64,000 nucleotides of DNA from Macrostomum hystrix. Lineage: Eukaryota > Platyhelminthes > Macrostomidae. The position numbers and the translations under genes are program-made. This document shows positions 24,448 through 34,413 of the stretch, in pieces (within the stretch, counting starts at the first letter, position 1; every line of letters begins with the position of its first letter). The notes under the pieces were generated by a model that saw only the letters and a program-made list of their open reading frames with translations, did not search any database and was not told the origin of the DNA. The DNA lies in NCBI GenBank assembly GCA_950097015.1, contig CATNEN010000039.1, positions 14,726,501 through 14,790,500 of the forward strand. Reading direction: 5' to 3'.

Positions 24448-27400
24448 TTAGGCCCTTGATTCACTTTATTCTGACTACATTTCTTCTACTAGCTGAGCAT
24501 GTTGTGTTGTGAGATGCGATTATTCAGATAAAGTAGGATTCGTTCAATCGATTTTTCAATTTATTTATTTTTACTACTCTCTGTGAGATTTTTTCAGTCG
24601 ACTTATCAAGATTAAAATTCGCGACTTTCGCAACGATCTCTCTGCAGGTCTGCCACATGTTCATATACTTCTGTGGCTGGCACAGATGGATAAGATCACA
24701 CCTGACCGCTACGATGATGTCGTGTGCGCGGAAATCCCGAGCGCTGTCGATGATCCGGAGCTGCACAAGCTGGTTGTTGATAACATGATGCATGGACCAT
24801 GTGGTGAAATAAACCCGCGATGTGTTTGCATGATAAACGGAGCTTGCAGCAAAAAATTCCCAAAGGACTACCAACTTGCGTCTGTTGTGAACGACTCGGG
24901 ATTCCCATTTTATCGTCGGAGATCTGCAACAATGGGAGGTCACGTAGCCAAGAAGTATCTGCGAGGCAAGGAAGTGATCATGGACAACAGGTAAATACTC
25001 ATTTTGGAATTATAGAAAAAGTTAGCAAAAATTGACATGTACAAATTAGACTTTCTTTAAAAATACATCATCTGGGATTTAATATGCCTTGCACTGATTT
25101 AAAACTTCGGTTCGAGAGGCGTTTTAGAGGATTCATTTTAATGTAGCAGTAATGATGAAAATTTTCATGGACAACAAACTACTTTTTTTCTTTCCATCTA
25201 TGCAGTTTAATTTGTGTGGTACAGGACTTCGATTTAAATTACCAGTATTAGATGTATCTAATCCTCATTTAGTAACAATGCTTTGCTTTATATTTATCGT
25301 TGAAGAGAAAGAGTAATTGTTGATTGAAGTGAAAATGTATCTGATATTCATAGTGATAATTACTAATACTTAATTTACTTTTGCTCTTACTTTTTAGATT
25401 CGTTGTCCCCTACAATGCGCACCTGTTGCGCCTATTTCGGTGCCACTTAAACGTCGAGATTTGCGCGACCATAAGGGCAATTAAATATGTAGTTAAATAT
25501 CTCCACAAGGGATCCGATATGGCAACTGTTGAGCTGACTACGGAGCAGCGTGAAGAAATAAAGTGGAATGAAATCGCTGCTTACCTGTTAACTCGGTATC
25601 TGGGCCCACATGAAGGTGTTCAAATAATTCTCGGAATGAGCGTTCATAGCCGCTATCCGCCTGTTGTTCAGTTGTGCGTCCATCTCCCTGGTAAAAACCG
25701 AGTTATCTTTTCTGCGGCAACAGCTGAAATGCAAGCATCAAGACCACCTCGCAGCATGCTAACAGCGTTTTTTGAACTTTGTCGCAGAGATGATTTCGCC
25801 CGCACTCTGTTGTACACAGATGTTCCGCGATACTATATCTGGCAAGCTGACCGAAAGGAATGGCAGAGGACCAAGATTGGAGCACCTGTGGATGGCTACG
25901 ATGGCGTTCGTCAGCGAGATACCATTGGCCGCATGTACAATGTCAGCCCGAGAGCTCGAGATGTATTTTATCTACGACTAGCCTTGCTGCGTATTCGGGG
26001 ACCGGTCAGCTATGAATCTCTGCGAACAGTAGACGGAATTCTGTACACTGATTTCTTTGAGGCTTGCAAGGCTCTTGGAATGCTGGAAGATGATAATCAT
26101 TTCCGTCTCTGCATGGAAGAGGCTGAACAGACTCAGATGCCAGCTGCTCTTCGAAGTCTATTCTCGGTCATTTTGATCCACGGCAATCCTACAGACGCGC
26201 AACATTTGTGGTCCCGCTTCCAGTTGTCAATGGGTGAGGATTTTGCCCATCGCGAGTCAGCTGATGAAGCTTGGATAGTGAACCGTGTTCTGCAAGATTT
26301 GACCGTGCGATTGAGCCTTATGGGCGGCAGTTTGTCTCAATTTGGTTTGCCAGAACCACTTCAAATTGCTGAGCAGGAAGCCGAGTTCGACGCGCAGGAG
26401 TTGAGCACGTTTGTTGAGCAGCGTGAGTACCAGCTGACAGACGAGCAGCAAAAAATCTACAAGGCAGTGCTGGACAGTTTGCAGAGTGGAGGAGGTCTGC
26501 ACTTCATTGACTCGGAACTTGACAGGAGGAACTGGAAAGAGTTTTCTACTGGAACTTCTGCTTGCTCACGTGCGATCGCGTGGTGAACTTGCTTTGGCTG
26601 TTGCAACCACAGGAATTGCGGCAACTCTGCTCCCTGGCGGCCGGACTGCCCACTCGGCATTTAAAATTTCCCCTTCGGTTTTGAATGAAAGCTGCGGGCA
26701 TTGCGACATAAAAAAGCAGAGTGCCCTAGCCGAAAATTTGCGAAACACCCGACTTGTTGTATGGGATGAAGCAGCAATGGTGCATCGCAAGATTCTAGAA
26801 ACAGTCGAACGCAGTTTGAGAGATATAATAGCTGACAAGCCTTTCGGTGGACTGACGTTTGTAATGGCTGGAGATTTTCGACAATTGCTGCCTGTTATAA
26901 AGGGCGGCACAGCTGCAAACGCAATTCAGGCGTGCATAAATAGGAGTCCACTTTGGAGCGGCTTTCTGCAGCATCGGCTAACCCGCAACATGCGACTTCA
27001 AGCAGACACCGATTCTGAAGCTTCGCACTACGCCGAGTTTCTGCTGCAGGTTAGTTTCTAATATTTAACTTGTATTTAGTGTTTCGATTAGATTAGGGTT
27101 TGAAATATGATAAAAGGTGCGCCTGTTGATAGTTGAGATTTTATTGGTTTTAAAAATATCGTAGTGTTTATCTTAGATTAATAACTGATCTCGAAAAACT
27201 GGCAGCTAGCACTTCACATATTTTCCTCAATTCACATGCATTCATAGGTCGGTGAGGGACGACTAAAGCAGGACGATCAAGGCTATGTGGAACTCCCATC
27301 GGAGATTTGCATGCCAATGGGATCTGACACGATGCAGCTGATTCGATATGTTTTTCCCAGCTTCAACAATGCTGAGACGCGCGATCAACAGTTTGAATCC

Positions 27401-28024
27401 AGAGCAATTCTGGCACCGCACAATCGAACGGTGAACGAAATCAACGCTCAATGCCTGGTTATGTTTCCAGGAAAGGCTGTGGAATACCTTTCAATTGACA
27501 GCATCCCAGATGACGAAGAAGCGGCGATTCAATTTCCTGTTGAGGCACTGAACAGCTTAGAAGCACAGGCACTTCCGCCGCACCGACTGGAACTTAAAGT
27601 CGGAGTGCCTATCATGCTGCTGAGGAATTTAGATGCACCACGTCTCTGCAACGGAACCAGGCTAATCATCACGAAGCTAGAAAAGAATGTTTTGGTAGCT
27701 CGAATCGCTTCTGGAGCTTTCAAAGGCGCACCTGTTCTGCTACCAAGAATTCCATTGACGCCGAATGCTGAGGATTTGCCTGTAAAATTCCGCAGACTGC
27801 AGTTTCCTGTTCGACTTTGCTTTGCAATCACAATTCATAAGAGCCAAGGTCAGAGCCTGGATTCCTTTGGCGTTCACTTGGGCCAGTCGTGTTTTCAACA
27901 TGGCCAATTGTATGTTGCGCTGAGTCGAGCACGTGACCCAAGGCATGAGCGTGTCCTTCACGGCCAGCAGACGCAGAATATTGTCCTGCAACAAGTTTTT
28001 TCAACGGCCTGCGATTGTTCGTGA

Positions 28025-29571
28025 TACTCACATTTTATGCCTGTAAAACAGTCTTTTGACAAACAGTTTAGATACAATCTGCTTTACTCTATTATCAACA
28101 GGTCAATTTTGAAATTTAGCTAAATTCGAAGTTGAAATCCGCACATTACAATAGGCCAAACGTTGCAATAAACCCCATGTTAAAACAAACTCCATGTTGC
28201 GATATCCGCAGGTTGCAATAATCCACAGCTTAAAATAATACAATGTGCAATGTTCACCCTCGAGGTTGAAGCAATACTATAGTCCTTATATTTGAAAAAT
28301 CCATAGCAATAATCCATGGTGCAATAATCCACCGTTTACAATAATCTCCACGATGCAATAATCCCAGGTTGTAATTCAGTCAGCCTGTTCTAAACGCTAC
28401 GATTCGTCAAAAGAGATATTTATCTGATGATTGTGCTGTTTATTATTCATATTTCACATGCAAATTATTAGAAGTGATTGAAGGTACATCATAATTCTCT
28501 TGTTCCAATTGTGAATCTAAAAGTGGAAAATTTGAAACACCTGTTCTATTCAACGTTCTCTTGCTGCGCTGTTGCACTGCCGCAAGTGCAAGAATTTCCG
28601 CAACTCCTGTGTCTTTTGACCGTCAAAAGCGAAGATGCGTTGCTTTTTCTGCTGATTATTTTTTGCTTCCTAATTTACTGTGAGCTTGTCGCCCAGTCGC
28701 TTTCTTTCAACTGCTGCAACATTTTGATGACAGCCACACAGTAACTAGAAAGTAGACTGTCGAATAAATTCCCAGGATGTAATGCTGGTATCCAGGTTGC
28801 AATAATCCCTGGTTTCAGATTACTTTAACGGGCTTGGACAGAGTGGACAGGAAACTGGTCTGCAAACTGGTTTGCTAATTTGTCATTAGCGTGCAGTAAA
28901 TGTCCATGAGCACGCTGTCAGTTGGTTTGTCAACGGGGCTGATAGTTTGTATTCAAACGGATTAATTGTTTGTCTTTCAACGGGATATGTTAATTGATTT
29001 ATCAAAATGCTCTTAGTTGTTTAGCAAACATTAAATGGTCTGTGAAATGTGTGTTGGCTTATACCACAGAATATCAATTGATATTCTGTGGCTTATACCT
29101 CAAATGGATTGTAAATTGGTCTGTTAATGCTAATAAATAAACTGTTGTTAATTAGCCGGTCTGTAATGGAGCTGTGATTTAATGTCATCAAGAAGTAAAT
29201 CAATCTGCCTACGGGCTGTGACAATTGTCTCAACGGGCTGTATATTAGTCTACAAAAATCCGCAGCTTGGAATCAGAAGGGTACATCATACACTATGTAC
29301 ATCTGCGTCACCTCAACGATCGTCTGCTATTGACTGCTGAGTAACTCACTTTTTAAGAAGCTATGACTTTAATGTCCACCTATACCACCGTCACAAAACA
29401 AATTCGCGTGGTCACACGATCACCACATCCCTTGTACATCGGTCGCGTGATTTGATGGCTCATTGGATGGCAGTTTGAAAAACTTTAAGAATCAATATAT
29501 AATAGGTGGAAACCTCTTGACTTTACGATATTGAAATTCAGCTGACTGCATTTGTCATACACGTAGACAAA
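28025..29571. other. Helitron inter-gene spacer with degenerate repeats
   Basis: No gene was recognised. From about 28150 to 28380, and again near 28795, GCAATAATCC-type motifs recur at irregular spacing. From about 28850 to 29230 there are diverged CTGGTCTG/AATTGGTCTG motifs. Both look like decayed minisatellites. A palindrome with flanking direct repeats lies at 29056-29099. Confidence 0.5.
29056..29099. repeat. 28-bp perfect palindrome flanked by 10-bp direct repeats
   Basis: The palindrome 29064-29091 is centred on CAATTG, with arms CCACAGAATATCAA and its reverse complement. The sequence GGCTTATACC is present on both sides and overlaps the palindrome's outer CC and GG. The arrangement resembles a tiny foldback insertion with a target duplication, or a template-switch event. 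Confidence 0.8.
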
Positions 29572-31376
29572 ATGAAGATTTTGGAGATAAAATCCTGCGG
29601 AAGGCTGAGCATTCCAGTGCTGGGTAAGGTTTTCCTTCGGAATGAGGTGAGCTACGAGCTACATGTCTATATACTTAGATATATAGTCTCATAATTACGT
29701 CGACATCTTGCTGCTCATACTCGCATATGAACCTGCAGATATTACATATTCTCCACCTCGCTAAATCAATACTAGAACAAATAACTTACTTGTAGTAGTG
29801 ACTGAACTTATTCTTGAACAGATTCGAGATTACACAAGCCGACGAGGCAACGGACAGCTATTTAGCATTCTTCTGGCGGACGAATCGGCCGAAATCAAGG
29901 TCTGCTTCTTTGGCCGCGAGCTGGCCGAGCGCTGGAACTTGTGCGCCGTGGGCAGGGCGATACAGGTGTCAGGTGGAGAGGCAAAAGTAGCGGACACTCG
30001 CTTTAACGTAGCCAACAACATTTTCGAAATAATATTGAATATTGACAACGGCGGCCTCGTTGAACGAGCTGATAACATTATCTGCAGCCCTCAATTCAAG
30101 TTTCGGCTCATATCCGAGCTGCCGACCGTCGGGTCCAGCGGGTAAGATTCACGTTGTAACGACATTGTACTTTTCAACTGACTAAAGTATTAGAGCGATT
30201 TTTGGCAAGGAGCTCTTAAGTAGAAGGACGTTATATTCAAGCATGGGAAACTATTCAAATCCGATTTTTAGAAAGATGCATATTGAATATTTATATATTT
30301 ACACTTTCGAGGCTGATTTTCCTCGATTCGATTATGATCGACGTAAGGAAGCATTAAATATTCAAATATAGTGAATTTTTCATGTACACATAAAATCGAA
30401 GTTCAATCTAGAAACGTTTCCAGACGCAAAAAGCATATTTCTCAAATTTACAGTTTCTTATCCTTAAGTTTGAACTACACTACTAATAATAGCACAATAA
30501 GGGTTAAATAAAAAATGACGGAAATGCATAGCAAATACGGGGACACTGCAATGGGGGGTTCATTGGAAGTCAGAGTTTGAGGCAATGGCCTAATTGACAC
30601 TCGCGGCTATTGCCTCAAACTCTGACTTCCTATGAGCATCATTGCTTAAAATTTCCATCAATTCTATGCAATGGCCGGCCATTGCCATTGCCATTGCCAA
30701 GAAGTGAAATTTTAGGCAATGTCTGTTTGACACAAGAAGAACTGGACCTGTATGTATTTACAAGATAAATATAGTACTTTCTCAATTTCCTGCCAGAGCT
30801 ATCGTCGACGTTCTTGGCGTCGTAATTTCAAAAGATGGTCCAACGGAAGTGCCAACAAGGAAGGGCCCTTGCGCAAAGAGCACAATTGTATTGGCAGATG
30901 CAACAAACACGGCTGTCACCTGCACGTTCTGGGGACAAAGCGCGGCCCAGGTAGCGTCATGGTCAGCGAATGACGTTTTAGCAATTAAAGGCGCGCGGAC
31001 AAGCGATTATGGATCGATGTCCCTCAATTGCAGCTCCGCTCTGTGCATGATGGAGCCTGACATCCACCAGAATGTCGAAGTCGACCGTCTGCGGACCTGG
31101 ATCACTCAGCGCGATGACAGACTCACGCCTGCTGCCATTGAATTTGTTGCTGCCGCTGCCATCCGCGAGAAAGCAGATGAAATTTTTTTAGAAATACCAT
31201 CTGCGGTGAAGCGGGTGCGCATTCGCCGCGGAAGTTTGGAGGTAAGATAAATTTAAATGTCGATTTATCTGCGGGACTGGATTTGTGCGACTGTTTTTCT
31301 TACTCGCTTATTATCCAAATTACAATTTCAGAAATCTGTGTCTTTCGAGGAGGCGGGTCTGAGCTCCTCCCAGTGA
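29572..31376 (+). CDS. RPA-like single-stranded DNA-binding protein of the Helitron
   Basis: Four exons, 29572-29646, 29822-30141, 30797-31241 and 31332-31376, join with matching phases to 885 bp, or 294 residues plus stop. The donors are GTGAGC, GTAAGA and GTAAGA, and each acceptor ends in CAG. Residues about 26-130 match the first OB fold of the large subunit of replication protein A (RDYTSRRGNGQLFSILLADE, CFFGRELAERW). Residues about 132-230 match the second OB fold (DVLGVVISKDGP, STIVLADAT, CTFWGQ). The C-terminal zinc-ribbon OB fold of cellular RPA70 is absent. The protein probably coats the displaced strand during rolling-circle transposition. Unlike the Rep/helicase gene, I see no frame break. 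Donor choice for exon 1 was set by phase. Confidence 0.8.
30565..30630. repeat. Foldback hairpin with perfect 22-bp arms
   Basis: The arms 30565-30586 and 30609-30630 are exact reverse complements around a 22-base spacer. The left arm begins GGAAGTCAGAGTTTGAGG. The hairpin lies in the intron between RPA-like exons two and three, so it would be transcribed. Nearby the AGGCAATGGCC and GCCATTGCC motifs recur up to about 30725. Confidence 0.85.
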
Positions 31377-33788
31377 GTAATTTAAATTATGGCTTTGGCC
31401 AATCGGCTCATTAGTGGTTTGATTGATGAATCAATGCATATGGAAACTACAAATTGATAATCATATGATTGAAATTTGCTCTTAAAAGTTTACATACTTA
31501 TAGTTTTCTTAGGCATGTGCTGACCACTGATTTGATTGAGCTACATAAATATATATCTGAAATATAACTTCATGAATATAATGAGTTATTTATAAAAAAT
31601 ATATAAGCAAACTGTGTATATGGGTACTACAGGAAGTGAACACAGGTAGTCTTTGCAATCTTAAGCTCATGAAAAACCGAAAACTTATCCTTGCAGGCAA
31701 AGCGAAGCATCATTTGCGTCGTCAGGCTACTAAGAGGAATTTTGAAAATTCCAAATGAGAAATGCAGCATCGCAGCAAAAGGAGAAATCACATTAAGGCC
31801 CGATGAATGAAGCACAATGAAGAAAAATTGAAAATGGACTAGAATTCTTTTGTGCATTAACATTTAAAGCTTTTTTCTATGAAAAGAGAAGTTAAATTTT
31901 GTTCCACAAGCTAACATCTTAAAATATACCTTGCAGACTATAGAACAGATTTACAAAAAGTCTATTGGATGAAAGGCTGTTTGTGCTAGATTGTTTTTAA
32001 TTATTTTAAAAGTAACTATATTCTCAGCAACAGTCAAAAGTGACACCTCTAGCAAGAGAACACTTTTCTCTCTCCTCTCACTTGTCTGCAAGTGATGCAA
32101 CTTGCACCATGGCATAAGCTAAGGTTGAAGGAAAATGGGTAAATTGCAAGCATTGGTGTGGAAATAAACATTTTTTAGAATTGAAATCCCCAATGCATGA
32201 AGTAAGTTATATCACTCTTGACTGAAGTGATATAGAGAAAATTTTTCTCCTTCATTAGATGTGTCACTTTTGACTGTTGCTAAGTATATACCTGCACTTA
32301 TTTAACAACTTAACACAGTAAACATACTTATTACTGTTTTCTTGCTAATAAGAAAAAACAGACATTAAAACTTGAAGACCGACATTGTTATACATTTTTT
32401 TAGTCCTGTACAAATCATGTACAAATGGGTATGAAAAATATTACATTCAATATAGCAGAATAAAGCTTGGAAACTTGCCTTTTAAACATTGGGAAGTCTG
32501 GATTACTAGCTAAATAGACATAAAAAGAGTTAGGCCTAATCATCTATGACTCCAGCCATGTAGGAATATTATATCAATTTCAATATAATACAATACCTAT
32601 AATAAGCTATGTAACACTGTATGATAAAAATATGCAACACAATGCTTGGTTTATGAAATAATTTTCAGCTGGGCCTAATTCATATTATATAAATGATCTA
32701 AACATGGTAGCTGATATAGGCTATAGATCTTATATAGTATTTTTAGCTTCTATATAATTATAATAAAGGGAAATAAACTTGATATGTAAACAAGAACAGC
32801 ATTTTTAATGCTAGCAATGCATATCAAGAATGAAATTAATAGGCCTACAAAGTACAAACTAGGATAAACTGATTCACTTAATAAAAAATATATAAATCAA
32901 CCCTAAAGTAAAAAAGCTTTATTTCACAAAAGTTCATTGAACTTTTCATAATCAAAATAATGCTTACAACAATACAACTAGAACAAACAAAATTGCAACA
33001 AATTGGGTACTATTGATGATTTTGCAAAGGCTTTACCAATGAAAGAACAATATTGCTATGACTTGGCAAATGTACTAGCCAGTCAGCCATAAAGTGGCCT
33101 TATAAGCAATTCTTGCTAATCATTGTTTGGCTATTGCACTTTAGATTTTGCTGTTCAAGTATTGGAGTTAGGGATGAGTCTATAACATTTGATTGCCACA
33201 ATTTGACTTCCACAATTTGACTGCAGTAAATTTGACTGCTAACAATTTGACTGCCATCAATTTGACTGCAAGCAACATTTGACTGCCAGCAACTTTTGAC
33301 ACCAAATTAATAAATATCAAGTCTTCTGCCAATGCTAGACCAAGTCAAAAACAATTTCCAAGTCAATTGCCATCGGCAATAATACAGCCCAATACTCAAT
33401 AGATGACCGTGAATGAAAAATTAGTGTTCCTAGAAAACAACCAACATAAAAAATCACGAAAGTGTATATCAACACATACAATAAAATAAAGTAGCCATCT
33501 GCATAAAAAATGTAAATCTAAGCTTACATACAATTGGGGAATATCAGACGTCAGCACCAGCAACAAATGCTATACACTATATATTTTCTTATAACCTAGA
33601 ATTTCGTTTATAACGCAGAATTCATCCGGATTTTAGCTGAACTGATGAAGGCGGGCTATCCAGAAAATAGACCTTGATGATCTGCTTGATATTGATCCGA
33701 GGGATCTGCTAACATGCTGTTAACAGCTGCAATTATTGCTTCATCTGCTATTTCATCTGGAATTGGAATATTGTCTTCTTAATTAACG
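31377..33788. other. AT-rich 3' part of the coding Helitron
   Basis: No gene is visible. It contains a MITE-like insertion (32026-32281) and, at about 33185-33300, a loose tandem of AATTTGACTGC motifs. The last 30 bases are the 3' stem-loop and CTAG end. Confidence 0.55.
32026..32281. mobile_element. MITE-like element with about 21-bp terminal inverted repeats
   Basis: The left end reads AGCAACAGTCAAAAGTGACA and the right end is its reverse complement, at 32261-32281. After one mismatch the similarity extends a few more bases inward. The element is 256 bp, non-coding, with further sub-repeats such as ATATCACT. I could not find a convincing target duplication, so the superfamily is open. Confidence 0.65.
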
Positions 33789-33815
33789 ACCCGCGAAGCG
33801 GGTCTCAATGGCTAG
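33789..33815 (+). terminator. Helitron 3' stem-loop and CTAG terminus (copy 1)
   Basis: The stem ACCCGC/GCGGGT with a GAA loop is followed by eight bases and then CTAG. In the Helitron family this structure marks the end of rolling-circle replication. The next base starts the second Helitron. Confidence 0.8.
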
Positions 33816-34245
33816 TCTACTATACTAAAAATGAAATGCTTGCTTGGTTGGTTGTAATTGATTTTCTTCCAAACGGCTCAACCGATTTTCACCATTTCTT
33901 CACCAAAAGATGCTAAATATGGGGACAATTATACACGTATTTTTATTAAGCTTAACTTTATTGCTAAGGGGATTAAATATTCGAAAAACATGATTTTTCA
34001 AAGGTCAAACCATCTTGGCCTATTGAGAATTTTACTCACTGCCACTGAATTAGAATTGCATCGTCAAATTGCGCAACAACCCCTAGCTGATTGAATTTGA
34101 AGCCTGCACTCTGGAGAGAAATTGGAAATAAATGTACACAACCAACCGCAAGACTGAGTGTACTCTATTTTCTTACTTCATTGTACAAAGCCAGAACTTT
34201 GAGAATTCATTTTATAAGGCTGATTTTTGCACCCCCTAACCAACA

Positions 34246-34310
34246 GTCGGAATAGCCGATGTGTAGGCATTAGGAATAGGTTAGGCTAGGCTAGGGTTCG
34301 ATTCTGCACT
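34246..34310 (+). other. tRNA-like segment in Helitron copy 2
   Basis: TAGCCGATGTGTAGG (A-box-like) is followed by TTAGGCTAGGCTAGG and then GGTTCGATTC, a good B-box match. It is closely similar to the copy in the third Helitron at 41066-41140. Confidence 0.5.
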
Positions 34311-34413
34311 GCATCAAATCATTTAGACTAATTTTCAGCCAGTAGTGATTGAAGACTATTTTATATTATTTTTTTCATTTCGTAAATAAAATATCATAAA
34401 TCATAGCACACCG

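Larger units (their letters stand above)
20229..28024 (+). pseudogene. Helitron transposase: basic repeats, OTU protease, zinc finger, HUH Rep, PIF1 helicase; three frame breaks
   Basis: Exons inferred from splice sites: 20229-21205, 21632-22308, 22548-23117, 23508-24275, 24648-24990, 25398-27049 and 27248-28024, about 1,920 codons. I chose ATG 20229 (MPKRKSF) because it follows the TATA box. Order of parts: basic 23-residue repeats; an OTU-type cysteine protease (VPGDGDCFFHAV with Asp and Cys, later HNEHYQSL with His); a zinc finger (CTMCGAL...CCTGG); the Helitron-like N domain (HRSYDPLEY, PDLFITMT); HUH Rep (LPHVHILLWL and the two-Tyr motif KYVVKYLHKG); PIF1 helicase (Walker A GGTGKS, Walker B VVWDEAAM, C-terminal KSQGQSLD and YVALSRA). 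It would nick and unwind DNA for rolling-circle transposition. Reading frame changes within exons near 22090-22276, at about 23750 and at about 26510. The copy is therefore inactive, unless these are assembly indels. Confidence 0.85.
18616..33815 (+). mobile_element. Coding Helitron (first of three head-to-tail copies)
   Basis: The 5' end is TCTAATATACTAAAAATG, preceded by A, matching the Helitron rule that the element starts with TC after an A. The 3' end is a stem-loop (ACCCGC, GAA, GCGGGT at 33789-33803) followed eight bases later by CTAG at 33812-33815, the CTRR end. The next Helitron begins at the following base. Inside are a Rep/helicase gene with an OTU domain (20229-28024) and an RPA-like gene (29572-31376), both in plus orientation. 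There are no terminal inverted repeats, as expected for rolling-circle transposons. The element is about 15.2 kb and carries nested palindromes and a MITE-like insertion. Confidence 0.85.
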
